DNA of 64,000 nt, from the NCBI GenBank assembly GCA_026413225.1, contig CM048553.1, positions 116,442,690 to 116,506,689 on the forward strand. The letters run 5' to 3'. The notes under the pieces are model-generated. The model saw only the letters and a list, made by a program, of their open reading frames with translations, made no database searches and had not been told where the DNA came from. The position numbers and the translations under genes are program-made. The DNA comes from Otis tarda. Lineage: Eukaryota; Chordata; Aves; Otidiformes; Otididae. Shown here one piece after another: positions 47,101-60,950 of this stretch; the first letter of the stretch is position 1, and every line of letters starts with the position of its first letter.

Positions 47101-50100
47101 ATATTTATGTGTATTATATGTATATTTATGAATAGCTGACATTGCATCTTGGAAAGATCTGAAGAATGTTTTAAGATATGTGTATGTTCTCTTTTTAAAT
47201 ATGTGTGCATGACATCTCTCTCTACATATAGTGTGTGTGTGTGTATATGTGTTTGAAATAATTCCTTTATATACCTTAGAAATGCAATGACTATATGACT
47301 GGAAACTACTGCACTTTTGATTGAACTTTGGCACTGCAGAGCTGTATCTAATGGCATTATTCTAAAAAGAAATGTAATTTTTGTTATTTCTACTTTCCAT
47401 TGAAACAGAAATTCATTGACGTGCAGATCTGGGAAAATGGAAGTTCTGTCTACAGGTTAACATGATATGAGTTGAAAATTTAAAAAATAAAGATTTTTTT
47501 TTTTGCTTGCTTTCCATATAAATTTGTAATTTACTAGTTTTAATTTGTTCTTGATCAAGAGCCGTAATTTTTACCAAATGAACCTTTGTATATGTCTACA
47601 AATCATGAGGCAAATTTACTGCATCTATGACTAAGTGCATTTGAATCTCAATCTCCAAAGACTTTGATCTTGTTTACCTACTGCAAACAAACACTGACAT
47701 TTTTAAGGTCACATTCTTTAGTAGCATCAGTTTCTCTCTGATTGACCATGTGGGAAGATCCATTTGGTGGCTTTGCATCATGACAGTTTCTTTCCATATG
47801 TAGAAATGTGTAAAGGAGGAGCAGATGGGAGATTGTTAGTGGCTGTTAGCTCAATATTGTCACTAAATCTATATTTCAAAGACTTTGTGGGGGGAGTATG
47901 AGCTGAGGTAAGGAGGTAAAATAGTCAAATTTACCCCCTTTAATCATGACTCCCTTAGTCCTTATTAAAATCCTTTGCTGATCCTTTTTTTTTTTTTTTT
48001 TTTGTCACCAAAGCTAGGATTTTGATACTAAGCAACATCTTAACACTATTATCCCTTGGGGCCATCTTTCTACCTCCGACTGACATTTATGCAGTGCAAG
48101 TTGTTGGGCATATATTTGGAAAATCAATGTCAAAAGAATGACCATATTGATGTGGGTATTCTTACACCCTACAGCTCTTGGAATTGTTTAGAAAATCTCT
48201 CAAGCAACTTCCAAATACTAATTTGACAATCCTTAACTTTGATACAACTTACATGTTCCATGTCTACTTGTTTTACAGATGTTACCTTGCTCTTCTTGAT
48301 TTGGTTTTGAAAATGCACATGTAGAGCATGACTGTAAATATGCAGTTCATAAAAAGTAGTAGAAAACTAACAGAAATAGGAACATGAGAAAGCCTCACGA
48401 TTTATTCAGTCTCTGGGTTTTTTTGCTATGATTGCTGAACAGGCATCTCAATAGGGAAATCCATTATTTTGCGGAGCCAGGGAGGATATACACATAGGTG
48501 TGTTGTTGAAATATTTTGCTCTAATGTTTAGGATTGCAGTTAGCTATTGAGATAAAAATAGAGCAGGGCACAGTGTCTTTGCTTCATTAGTCCTTCAGCA
48601 GACCTTACTTTCAATTTTGATCTAAGAGGATGCAGGTCCCTCAGTTTGCTTTCTGATCTTTCCCAAGTTTCACTTTTTGACTGCCTTGCATGAGAAAGGT
48701 TCGCTATACAACATTTAAAAAGACACCAGTAGCAATATCAATAATCTCTCTGCCAGTGTTCCCCATCCCAGGCAGTTTTTTCAAAACCGACATTTAGATT
48801 CTTAAAGCCAAATATCAACATTTGCTTACTTTCTAAAGAACATTTATTAGACACTTTTTGACATTTTTTCTTACACCAAATTTTTTATCAGACTTGAACT
48901 GCATGGCAGCAAAAGTAATTTTCAAGAATGGTACTTAAGAGTCTTATAAATCAGAATTATTCTTATGCTTCTGTCTGTTCCCTAATAGCTGAATTATTGT
49001 CCAGATCTTTTCTCACATTTTTAGAGCTACAGATAGCTAAAAATGCACCAAAAAAAAAAGTTTATTTTCCTTTATCTAATCAAACTAAATTTTGTGTTGT
49101 GTAATAGTGGAAAATTCCAGGTGCCAGTGCCCATTCTCTTTAATGCTGAAGATCTTTCTTACTTCCCTACCATCACACGATCTATTAAGACAGTGAAGTC
49201 AGCTAGAAAAATTTAATGTACAGCCTCATAGATTTAACTGTAGAGATCTAATGACAGTATTGTTAGAAGTTAAACTTCATGCAGCCATTCATATATGTTT
49301 CCATTGTTTTGCCTCATGAGATCCCTCAGAGGGGATATGTGAGGTTTTCATTGGGTTTTTTTTGTTTGTTTTGATTAGAGCAGTATCTCACAAAGCAATT
49401 TTTATTTTAAGGCAGTGTAATAATGACAGGCCTTAATACATGAGTGTACTACATTTGCTTCCAATTTGGAGTTTCTGACAAAATATATAACTACTTATCA
49501 CTGAACCCTTTGCTATGAACACATCTCTAAAACACTGTTAATTTTAGCAAACCTACATTTGGAATCCCAAAAGCCTTAAGCTGATAATTTGCTGTATACT
49601 AAGACGTTTATAGAATATAAATTATTCAGTGCATTTGATTTTTTCCCTCCATTAGTACTAGCACCACCAAGGATAATTCCTTTCTTGAACCCATGAAGAT
49701 TCTTGTTCTCCTTTGTCAATTACACCTTTTGATTTGTCAGCAGCAGTGAGAAAGTATTCCTCAGAGGACAACACTTTTCTCTAAAGGAACCTAAAATAAT
49801 ACTTTTAAAAAAATATTAAAAAAAAAAGCAAAACAAAACACATTCCTAAGTCCAGCATTTACTATAACTTCATTTCCAGTACCAGGAGACACTGAGGTTT
49901 TTTACCAAGTTATTTATTTAAAGAAAGCATAAGAACAAGAAATTCATTGCGGCAACTAGAGTCATCATCAGTAGCCCTCTGAGTACCAGTTACATACAAT
50001 CGTATGGGGATGAAGCTAGGAGATAAAGACTTGATCTAACTAATATTTCTTTATTATAACATATCTATCACAGTATTATCATATGTTGCTTTGTGATTAT

Positions 50101-51867
50101 GACTATATTTAATTCTATGGAATCTGAAATGTGAAAAGGGATTCATTTACTTTGTAAAAATTTTGAAATGAAAATAGATAGCTTGTTTCCTTAAGCTGGA
50201 AAAGAGCTATAATGTCAACACTTCTACAAAATACATATACACAGTCATTTGACAGTGAAAACTCTCATTGTCACACTAGGCTTTACAATCCATTATAGTG
50301 GAGATGCAGAAGGAGAGAAACCTATTTTTCAGATATTTGAAAAAAGGAACAAAATATTTTTCAGATATTTGAAAAAAGGAACAAAATATTTTTCAGATAT
50401 ATTTCAGCCAAACAAGGAATTCAAGTCCTCCAAGATAAATGCTGGTTTTTAAATATATGAAATAAATATAAGGATTTTTTTTAAAGTTAGAGTAATTTTG
50501 CTGCAAGTGAAATTAATAGTACAAAACAAATTAATTGTAATTAAAATAACTTGGATAACACATTACTGAGGCAGAAGAAGCTATCACAGTTATTTGAACC
50601 GCAAGAAAACAGAAAAACATTAGAGTATTAAAACCAGTGAAAAATAATATAAAATCTCCCATTAAAACCATATATATATTAATAAGATAAAGGTTGATAT
50701 CACTGGTACTAGCCTCAATAACTGTAAACGTTGTGGGGTACAGTGGACTGTAGAAAGCTTTTTGGATATTTTGGTCACAGTCTGAACTTATCTTGTCTAA
50801 ATTATTAATTTCTGGAAGAGCACTACAGAAATGAACTATAAGCAAGGATTAAGGAGTTGAAATTGCTGCATATGGTGAGATTTTATATAAAAGCTTTTGT
50901 GTCATCACACCTCATGGAACAAAGTCAGAAATATTCCATGCAATTCCAAATCCCTTGTGCATTTTGAAGTTTAAATCCTTCTATTTTGGCCTACTGTGGA
51001 AGATGTTGTCGGAATTAAGAGGTTCCAGAGAAGTATGTCTTACTTCTTCTGCACAGATTATAACACTATTGCTAGAAAGCAGCTTTAAAAGTAAAAAGAC
51101 AGAAAATATGAACCTCTCCTATCACAGGAAATTAAGTAATGGATATTTGTGAGTACAATGATTGCAAAGCTCATCAAAGAAATATTGTATATATGTAATC
51201 ACCAAAACTCTCACACCCATGCGGTATCAATCCAGCATGGCTCTAATAACATAATTGTGTATAAACACTAAAATTATCTAAGCCTCTATATTGTTTTGTA
51301 ACAGACAAATTGATTAGAAATGCAGTCCCATTTAAAGCCTTCTTAATGTTATCTTTTCTATAGCACATTTTTCTAGCTCAGCTGTCAAGAACACTTGGTA
51401 GATGAATATTTTAATCAGGGCCATTAAGCTTCTTGCTCGATGATCTTGAGAGTGATTGACTAGAGACACACTAGAGTGTAACAGTCCTTAAAGTATCTCC
51501 AAGAACAGTCATAATTTCCTACATGGAGGACAAAGTTAAGAGATCTGTTCCGTACAGTGAGAAAAGTCTAAATGGGGGGATTTTAAATGGAAGATTAGCA
51601 TCACCATCAGTGCACTTATTAGACCTGGTTAAAAACTACCTGATACCTTTAGGTAACAGAATGGACAACATTTGTATTATTACTGTAGAATTTCCATATA
51701 TTTTTGGTTTATTTAAAAATTTGGGGTTTATTTTGATTCAGATCTATGACAGTTCTATTTGGAAATGCATCTGTTCAGTCTGTTCATGTCTCTTTTATTT
51801 AAATATTTTATTTTTCAAAATTTATTTTCAAAAATTTAATTTTCAAAATTTATTTCTATAAATTTAT
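44113..51867. other. AT-rich single-copy DNA, no gene seen
   Basis: About 7.7 kb without recognisable genes or transposons. It holds TA/TG-rich microsatellite patches (45901-45950, 47085-47130, 47228-47250), a T run at 47979-48003 and the short tandem repeat at 50325. Confidence 0.5.
50325..50402 (+). repeat. 32-bp tandem repeat, 2.4 copies
   Basis: Units 50325-50356 and 50357-50388 are identical (TTTTTCAGATATTTG then AAAAAAGGAACAAAATA). A partial third follows to about 50402. Confidence 0.9.
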
Positions 51868-52054
51868 TCACTGAAAGAGTTATCAAGCACTGGAACAGGC
51901 TGCCCAGGTAAGTGGTTGAGTCACCATCCCTGGAAGTATTTAAAAGATGTGTAGATGTGGTGCTAAGGACATGGTGGACTTGGCAGTGTTAGGTTTATGA
52001 TTAGACTCAATGATCTTAAAGGTCTTTTCCAGCCTCAATGATTCTATGATTCAA
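51868..52054 (+). mobile_element. CR1 3' fragment
   Basis: CACTGGAACAGGCTGCCCAG, CATCCCTGGAAGTATTTAAA and the end TCAATGATTCTATGATTC mark a short, diverged CR1 3' end. Confidence 0.88.
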
Positions 52055-52618
52055 AACAAGAAGGATAAGTTGTACAAATGGATATTTGCATACCAGTGGT
52101 AGGAAAGGTGATGTTCTAGCTAAAAGAGTGGGGTTTTGTTACCTACAGTGGATTTATTGGTTTGTAAATTAGGATGCCAAGCAGAGAGCTAGGGGAAAGA
52201 ATGTACATTTGGGTTATATACATATGTGTGTGTATATATAGGAGTGTATGCATTTGAGTTTACTTACATATATACATATACTTGTTTACAATAATGTTAA
52301 ATGTTCTTATTCTTAATTTATATGGATAGTTTCAATTTTCCATAAAATACAGCAGAATAGATATTCTTAATTTCTACATAAGAAAATGTTTGAAACATCA
52401 CTCAAAAACCTGAAAAAACAGTGTAGGTAATTAATTATAAAGTCTTGTGAACATTTAATTAATGTTAGAAGTTAAAAACATCCAGACTCAGCGTTTTCCA
52501 GTCCTGAGACACTAGGAAGGGACCAGCTGTTGGCGACCCACTGAATTATATTCTTCATAAATCTCACACTGAGAGTAATTGTTTTCTGCAGGTCACCCAT
52601 GTATGTCACTCCCAAGTT
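52055..52618. other. AT-rich DNA, no gene seen
   Basis: Contains a TA/TG-rich patch at about 52218-52290 and nothing else recognisable. Confidence 0.5.
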
Positions 52619-52624
52619 GTTATC

Positions 52625-53605
52625 TGTGGGGTAATGTTAGCAAACAGGTGGGTGTGGCAAGGCAGAACTTACAGCCTAGCAACAAGGCTACGAGTGGGGC
52701 TGGGCTGCACGTGCACAGGAAGTGCTTCGACTGGGGCTGCACGTGCACAGGAAGAACGGACTGCAACGATTCGCGGGCTTGCTGACGCACTGCCTCATGG
52801 TAGGCGCGGATAGGTACATGGGCGCAGGGGGTAGGTGCATAGCGGGTGTCGGGTATGTGATGGTTTAGCCCGAATCACCACACAGTTTCTCGCTCACCCT
52901 CCCCCTCCCCAGGGGGGTGGGGGAGAGAATTGGGAAGGAAGGAGAACTCGTGGGTTGAGATAAAGATAATTTACTAAAATAAAAAGGGAAAACTACAATA
53001 ATAACAGAATATAAGGATATTAAAAATATACAAAGTGAACAATATGTGTTTTCTCACCACCCAATGTCCCAATGACCAATACAGCCCGTCCCGAGCAGCG
53101 ATCACGGAAACAAAACCGAGCAGCAAGCAAAGGAGCAAAAGGGAGCCAGCAAGGTAGAGGGAACGATGCCAGCAAAACGAGCAGGAAAGATGGATGCCAG
53201 GAAGGCAGATACCCACCCTTGCCTGCCCCCATGAGCATGACGTTTATGGCATGGAGTACTCTCTTTGGCCAGTTTGGGTCAATTATCCTGTCTGTCTTTT
53301 TCCCAGCTTCCTGCATCTGCAAATTAGTGAGACTTGGAAAGCAGGACGGTGTCCTTGGTCTCATTCACAACAACTGGTATCATCAGGGTGTTTGTCAACA
53401 TTCTTCACACACGAAATCCAAAACATACCAGCTACTGAGAGGAAAGTTAACTCCATCCCTGCCAAAACCAGGACAGGGTATTTAACCCTGTGTTGCGCAG
53501 CATTAAATTGAAGGCTTGGCTTGACGGTATCCATGTGATGCCCTGCTTTCCCCGTAGCGGGTCTTTGGTGCGTGCGGGGTAGGTTAGCTGGCAAGAGAGC
53601 CGGCA
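52625..53605 (+). mobile_element. Solo LTR of the third family, split by a nested LTR
   Basis: The left part (52625-52855) starts TGTGGGGTAATGTTAGC. The right part (53476-53605) starts GGGTATTTAACCCTG and ends GAGAGCCGGCA, matching the 43005 copy. Without the insert it is about 356 bp. Possible flanks are GTTATC (52619-52624) and GTCATC (53606-53611), with one mismatch. The U3 has two copies of CTGCACGTGCACAGGAAG instead of the three 39-bp units. Confidence 0.75.
52856..53475 (-). mobile_element. Solo LTR of the ERVL provirus type, nested, TATA lost
   Basis: This 620-bp LTR reads on the minus strand. Its plus-strand ends, TGTGATGGTTTAGCCCG and AAAACCAGGACA, are the complement of the provirus LTR ends. 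The perfect duplication is GGGTA (52851-52855, 53476-53480). It keeps the U5 phrase TTTATCTCAACCCACGAG. The provirus segment with GTATATAAG is missing after CGTCATGCTCA, so it probably lacks a promoter. Confidence 0.93.
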
Positions 53606-53611
53606 GTCATC

Positions 53612-54071
53612 ATTAAGCTTCCATCTGAAACAGAATAAAAAAAAGGGTAGAGGAGAAAAAAGAGTTTACAAAAATAAAGACTTCAGATTTTTGACAGTTC
53701 ATCACTTAAAGACAGTACTCAGAAAAGGCATTGATCATAAAATCAGTAAATTAGAGTTAGAAAAAGACTAACAGCTCTTATAAAAAGCTCCCAACAAAGC
53801 TCTGAAACAGAAAACTTGATGCTTAGTGGATACATCCTGAGGAGACAATTTGCACTACCTTACATAAGTATCCATAGGGATAACAGACACTTCTAGAAGG
53901 CTCGTGAAGCCTAGAAACACCCTACGATTTTGATAAACAAGACAAGTTGTGCTTAAAGGAACTTAATGTTAGCAGTCTATAAGCCCTTTCCCTAGCTGAT
54001 TTTTTCTGCTGTAAAGAATTACCAGTTACAAACACCAACTCTGATTTCTAATAACTACTAAGGAAAACAGT
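53612..54071. other. AT-rich DNA, no gene seen
   Basis: Short single-copy stretch between two LTR insertions. Confidence 0.5.
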
Positions 54072-54076
54072 GGATG

Positions 54077-55214
54077 TGTTCTGGTTTTGTTTAGTAATGG
54101 GGGGCCTAAGGTGGTAGCTTCTGTAGGAAACTGCTAGAAGTCACTCCCCTTTGTTTAGTGGACTCAGACGGGCCTAAGGCAGACCCACTGCTGCCCAAGG
54201 CCAAGCCGATTAGTAGCAGAATGTTCCATGATAACACCTCTGCAATAACATATTTAAGAAGGGGAAAACAGGAAAAAAAAAAGAGAGAAGATGGGAAGCA
54301 CCTGAGCAGGGGCAGAGAGGAGGAGGTGCGAGCCTTGTGGGCCTTGCAGGCCTCACCCTCTGGCCTCCTGCCGGGCAGCCAACTGGGCCCAACTTGGCCT
54401 AACCCAGCTGCAAGAAGTGGAGAAGAGATGAGAAGTGAATAAGATGTAAAAAGGATCCTGAGAGGCATCTGCCTAGCCTGTTGTGAGGAATGGCTGGAGA
54501 CACCAAGGTCAGTGAAGAAGGAGGGGGAGGAGTAGTGCGGCTCCTGGCCAAAATTCCCCTGCAGCCCGTGGTGAAGACCATGGTGGAGCAGGTTGTCCCC
54601 CTGCAGCCCATGGAGGTCCATGGAGGAGCAGAGATCCACTTGGAGCCTGTGAAGGACCCCGTACCGGGGGAGGTAGATACCTGAAGGAGGCTGTGGCCAG
54701 TGAAGGGCCACTGGGACAACTGTTCTGGAGACACTGCACCCCATGGAAGAGGTGACCCATGCCGGAGCAGTTTCACAAAGGACTGTGGCCCATGGGAGGG
54801 ACCCCACGAAGGAGCAGGGGAGGAATGCAAGGAGTTCTTCCCCTGATGATGAAGCAGCGGCATGAAACAACACGTGATGAACTGACTGTGACCCCCATTC
54901 CCTCTTCCTCCCCTGTGCCACTTGGCAGCGGGGGGTAAGGTAGTAGAGATAATGTTAAGCCTGGGAAGAGGGACGGGTGGGGGTGGTTATCTTGTTCCCT
55001 GTCTCATTCTCCTGCTAGTTTTAGAAATAAATTAGTATTTTTCCCCAAGTCGAGTCTGTTTTGCCTGTGATGGTAACTTTAAGGATTTCTCCCCGTCCTT
55101 ATCTCAAACCTTGAGCCATTTTTCCTAATATCATCTCCCCCTATTCTCTTGGAGGGTGGGGGGAGCAGGAGAGACACTGCGTAGCCTGGTCCCAATCAGG
55201 GCTGAACTACGACA
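54077..55214 (+). mobile_element. Solo LTR, non-autonomous element family
   Basis: This 1138-bp LTR runs from TGTTCTGGTTTTG to GGGCTGAACTACGACA, with the perfect duplication GGATG (54072-54076, 55215-55219). The TATA position reads ACATATTTAAGAAGGGG. AATAAA is present near 55026 (GAAATAAATT). The antisense frame remains open for 271 codons (54921-54106), but the first half uses another phase than in the 2253 copy. Confidence 0.94.
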
Positions 55215-55219
55215 GGATG

Positions 55220-58200
55220 TCACAAAATTTTATGCCCACTTCCAAAAGCAGTATTTCTGATAGCTAGAGGTTCATCAGTTAAGACAAAAACATAGGAATA
55301 AGTATAAAAATAAAAATAGGCCTGTGGGGGAAAAATGGAGTAAGTGTGTTCAAAGGGGATTTCAAGTAGATTAACATCAGGTTTTTTTTTTACAATGAAG
55401 TTGTAATATACTACCGAGAAGTAAGTATGTGGTGCAGCTTATTCCATTTTATTCATTACATGGAACAGAGTGCCTATCTGATAATTCCCTGCAACAAGCT
55501 TGTAGGAGTAGGTAATAACACACAAAATTATTCACAAACCCCTTTGTGGTAGAGGCCTGTGAGATCTCACGTTGATTCTCAAAGGTGGATAGGAATAAGC
55601 AAGTTGGAGAAGGGCTAAATCAGGCAAGTACTATATAGACTTTAGTTGCCTCCTTGAGCAGCCTATTTTGGTACTGATCCTTCAGGAAGGATGACAAGCT
55701 CCCCTCACTGATGAAACTTCCAGTGAGAAGGCAGAAAGGAATTTGGTTTCTCCTTTTGTCAAGTGAAATAGCATTCTTCCTTGCATGCAATCTTGCAACT
55801 CCAAAAAAAAAAATCCCCAAACTGCTATAATTGAAAATAACAGACATGCAAATAGTCCTGCACGGGAGTACAGAGGGAAGTATATCACCAGTCAGATCTA
55901 GTTATAATGCAGATACCTCATTGTGCAGCTGCACAGCTATCTCTGCCAAATGACTGGGAACACTCATACCGTGTTGACTGATTAATGCAGGAGTTAAAGC
56001 TGCCTGGGTTCTCTGGTAGACCCAAGCAGTTCTTTCCTTCAATAATCCAAAGTAGCAAGGCAGTCCAGTTTGCACTATATAACCAGTTTTTACACTGAAA
56101 GATTGCTGTTTTTTCTGGGTTGTTTTTGGTTTTTTTTCCCATAAAAAATGAGTAAGTATAGAGTACATTATAAATAAAGCCCCAAGATCCAGAGGAGGAA
56201 AACAAACAAACAAAGGCAAAAAACTGTATATAAAAGAGGGGAGAAGAAGAAAGAGAACTGGAAGATAGTACCCTATAGTTATAAATTCTTCTAGCGAGAT
56301 GAATCCTATAGCATTATGCCAAAGGCAATACTTTCTCTTCAGGTGAGGAATGTAGAGGTGAAAGCTGGTTGACATTCATCTGCTAACAAAGCACTGTAGC
56401 TTCTACTCTGTCTTTTACTACAGGAAGAAACAGAAGGCATTTTAAAAATTAAGGTGAAGAATAAGTGAAGATAATGTACAGCAGTTTTCCAAGATCGGAT
56501 TCAGCAAGGATCAGTCAAGGGAAGGTACTTCTAATGTTGCTGAAAATGCAAGGGAGAAGTGTAAGAAAAAGGAAAAATCAGAACTGATGACAACATGACC
56601 TGAAGTTAATCACAGCTTTTGGAGGAGCTCAGGTGATCTTATCTTGTTTAGTTGAAACAGAGACACTTCAAAAATTATGGTTCTCCCTAACTACACATAG
56701 AGGATTGAAAGATGCTGAATCAAAGTCAGGGATTTCCAAGTGTCCAAAATAATTTCCTGCAAGGTCTAAGATTTCCTTGGAGATTTTATTTTGAAGTGCT
56801 GAATCCTGTTTGGATGATAAGATTTGAGAACCCAGTAACCCAGGTGCAACTGGATCTACAGAGCTACTAATTGTAGTCATTAGGAAATCAGCTCTTGTAA
56901 TGGTGTAACAGCAAAACTTTGCTTATGGTGTGACAGAAATGTAAAAGAATAAGGAAACAATGCAACTCCAGTGTGGTATGTTTTGAAACATTATACAGAC
57001 AGTGGCTTTTAAGATGTCTGCCATTTAAAGTAATGGATTTTATTTACTTTCAAGATCTGTTGTAAAGGGTGGGAATCAATAATGCTCCTCTCCATTAAAT
57101 CAAGACTGTTTCTACTTTCTGATATTCCTTTCAATATTACCCATAATTCTATTTCTCTATGATTTTCTCACAGGCTTCAGTAATTGGCTGACAAAAGCAC
57201 AGCATTTAGGAAAGTTTTTTTGCACTTGATGTCTGGAGACACAGAGTTCCTAAGCTCATTTCATTTGTGACTCTTGAAAGCTTGCAGTCAAGTCATGTCT
57301 CTTCTGCATGAGGCTCCAAGGAATTGCACAGTAAAGCTTGAAGAGCAGAGGAAAGCTAAAAGAGGATAGAAAAAGCAAGGGGGACTAGAAGGGGATACAG
57401 GCAACGCAGAAGCAACAGACAGCATAAGCTTCAGAAAAAGAAGACATGGAATCTCGTGGTACACAGGAAAATAAAAAAAAAAAGAAAACAAAAGGTAACA
57501 TTTTGGGGCTCACCTAACCTTCAAAAGGCAGCCTACAGAGGAACTGAAAAGAGTGCTTGCAGCTATGCCTGCCTCTGAGATTTCATCTTGTGTGAAAAGT
57601 GTAGAGCGAGATGAATAATAAGATTGTCCTTTCAGGACCAAGACTTTGCCTATCAATCACTTAAAAAAAAAAAAAATAAAACCAAAACAGCAGGAAGAAA
57701 AAAGCAAAACAAAACCAAAACAACAATAAGGAAATCTTAACAATCCCATGTTTATCATCGATTCAGTTAAACACATAATTAGCTTTTTTCTTTGATGTTT
57801 CAGGCAGCTTCGCTTGTCTGACTGCTCCTGCTTTGCTGTCTGACACTCAGCTCTCTTTAACACAAAGTGTCCCCAGGACACCTATCCTTTACCCAGAGTA
57901 TACCCAGGATGCCTGTCCTTTGGAACATTTAGCCTTTACTGTGTATCTTCCTTTCTGTTGTAGAAAATGAAACTCGCTCCTTTCTGCATGTTGCCATAAT
58001 GTGTTCTGATCAGTAGAATTCACATGTCATTTTCATTTTCAACAGTAGCAGGGCACAGTAAGGTACACAGCTGGTGCCAGGAAAACAGTTTCCAGTTACT
58101 GTTCTCTGATGGGAGCTTATTAGTGACACTGTGCACTCTTCAACTGAGCCACTGAATTACAATAAGCATGTAGAGCTCAGTTCTTCTCCCAGTGTCATCA

Positions 58201-60035
58201 ACGACAAATACCCACAGACTGTACTGAAAACTATGTTAAATGATTTGGCAGTTTCAGGATCTTGCCTTTTCAGATTCCATTTTTCTCTTTCTGAATCAAC
58301 CATGTAACGCGAAAGGAAAATAATAGCCAAAAATCGTAACAAAAGGTATGTGAATGAAGTAGTATAATACTTTTTTTTTATGGGACAAGAATGGCTAAGT
58401 GAAGCTTCAGATGAGGTTATGATCAAGGGCTAGGACCAATAGGGCTGCCTTTAGACAGGTCTTCAAACGTGCTTGGAGTCAGTCTGTCCCTCTGACATCA
58501 TGAGTCATGAGTCGGTTCATCAATAAAAACACTTTCAGAGCATTTTCAGTCAAAACAGGAAAGAAGTTAAGGGGAGAAGAAAAGGAATAAAGGCAAGAAA
58601 CCAAGCAGTGACCTGGAAACAGAGGAACAACTTCTAAGAAATCTCGTAAGTGGTAGGTTAAGATTGATTTCTTGTTGTATTTCTCTTAAATAGAGCTGAG
58701 CTAGAAAAATGCCCCTGATTTTGCTCTTTACCCTGCCCTCTTCTTAATACTGTGAAGGTCTTTCCAGTGCAGGTTGTACCTCAGCAGTGTTAAAATGTTT
58801 CAAACAAGGTGACTAGTTCCTAGTTTAAATAGAAGTCCACACCGGGAGAGATATTCGTTCTGCTGTAAGGAGGCATGAGAAAAAGTACTGGCAGAAAACA
58901 GTTAAGATTATTATCACAGGATAGTCAAGTCTGTACTTTCAAGTATGTACCATCAGTTTACATAAGGTCTTGCTCTAAAACACAAGAATGCAATTCTTTA
59001 GAAGTTATGGAAAATAAAAATAATAAATAAAAAGGCAACACAAGTAGATCACTTGCAGAATAAAAAATCTAAAAGAGAAGAGCCAGAGGCTTCATATACT
59101 GATCTGAAATTAATATATACATCAAAGAACCTAGTAAAGCTTGTTGAAACTACAGAGCAGGTAAAATAAAAGAACCTATATTGATAGGGCAGAAAATTCT
59201 ACCTTCTTGAAACAAACACGATAAAGATTATATGAGGTCCGCAGAGGGAATAAAAAAGCTTTGTACTTCTTCTACACTAGTATTTTCACTTCCCCAAGGT
59301 AATCTCACTTAACAATGCCTCAATAAAAGAGAAGTTAACATCTACCAAACCTATCACCCCAAAGAGTTGTGAAAAGACAACATGCCAACATACCAAACCT
59401 TCTGAACACAAACCATAATTCATAAAACATCTATTCATGTAACTTTCAGAGAAGTAGGACTTTAAGCACATCACTGATAGCGTTCATAATGCCTTGTTTG
59501 GCAGGTAATTAGAAACCTCAGTCAGAGAGCTAATTTGCTAACAAGTCTGTGCACTAAAGCTCTGATTAGTTTTTAACACTGACATTAAGAAACAGAATCA
59601 CTGAACTAAGAACTGTTAGTTGTCAACATATTGTTCAACAGCACTAAAAATAAGAGTGGTTTCAGTGTTAGAAAGCTGATGTTAGAATCAGTGGAAGTGT
59701 GTACATAGAAATACAAGGTAAGACAAAACATGAATCTGATTTGGGACTGAAGGATCTACCATCAGGTCATGAAAATAATGCTATTATGGCTACAAGTCAA
59801 AGAAAAATCACACAGAATAATCCTGCAGTCAAATAAGATCTTCACCATTTAAGCATGACTTATGGGGGTATAGGCTGCCATTTCCCAAATACTAAATTGG
59901 AGAAAAAGATGTAGACAAGATATTCTCAGGGAATAGCTTCAGCAGTTCGACAAATGTGAACCCCACAATATGCACAAAATAAGAGTAACAGGCTTCTTAC
60001 TGCTTTGCAACAGTGCTGAGGTCTCAGGAATGATC
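55220..60035. other. AT-rich single-copy DNA, no gene seen
   Basis: About 4.8 kb with chance frames up to 157 codons (56375-55902, minus). None resembles a known protein. No transposon is recognised. Confidence 0.5.
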
Positions 60036-60950
60036 TGTGGACCTTGTAATTGTAGAATTATTCTGGTCATAAGGGGTCTCAGGGTGCAGCCTCCTACTCC
60101 AAGCAGGGTTAACACTCAACGACTAAGCTGCTCAGGGCTTTGACCACACAGGTCTTGAAAAACCTTAGAGGACCTCCATTCCATAAACTCTCTGAACAAT
60201 CTACTCAAATACTTAATTACCTTCAGGGTGACAAATTTTCCTTATATCTAGTTGGAATGTTACCCATTGCAATTTATGATTGCTGTCTCTCATTCTCTCT
60301 TTCACCTCAATTGCACTTGAGTAAAGAACCTAGTCCTATCTTCTTGATGACCCCTCTCTAAGAACTGCTGTTAGGTCCACTTAAAGTCATCTCTTCTCCA
60401 GGCTTAATAAGCCCTAGTTTCTCAGCCTCTCCTCACAGGATAAGTGCTACAGACCCTGACCAGAAAAACTTGCATCCATTTATCATATCTCTTATTGCCC
60501 TGGAGCTCCCAAATGCAAATGCAATATTTCATGTGATCTAGTCAATGCCTCTCAGAAGGGAATAATACTGTCCTTCAATATACTGGCTGAAGTTTTCTGA
60601 AGAGAATTATTTCATCCCAGCTACAGGACTTCGCATGTGTCCTTGTTTAATTTCGTGAGGTTCACATCAGCCCATTGCTCTAGCCTGTTTAAGTCCTTCT
60701 GAATGGCTTTTCTGTACCCCTCAGTGTGTGGTTGTCCCTAGACTTCATGAGGGTGCACCCCATCTCCTCTTCTAGGTTAAAGATATTGAACATAATAAAA
60801 GATATTGAACAGTCCCAGAATTAACTCCTGAGCAACTCTGCTAACTGGCAAAATACAGACCATTAACCACCACACTTTGAATCAGAAACCCAGACTTATA
60901 CTCATCCATCTGCTAGTCCCCTTATTTAAGATCTTAATGGATAAAGGGAT
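60036..60950 (-). mobile_element. Old CR1 LINE copy
   Basis: On the minus strand this is a strongly diverged CR1, seen in complement as CTTCTCCAGGCTTAATAAGC, CTCAGCCTCTCCTCACAGGA, AGCCTGTTTAAGTCCTTCTG and ATTAACCACCACACTTTGA. The order matches that of the younger CR1 at 19361-20412. It contains a small duplication (AAAGATATTGAACA, twice at 60779-60811) and no open reading frame. Confidence 0.82.

Noticed and set aside
50325-50402. CRISPR-like direct repeats
   Set aside because: The two 32-bp units are directly adjacent without spacers and AT-rich, and the genome is a bird's.
55902-56375. 157-codon minus-strand frame
   Set aside because: Hydrophobic, low-complexity translation of AT-rich DNA, with no recognisable domain.
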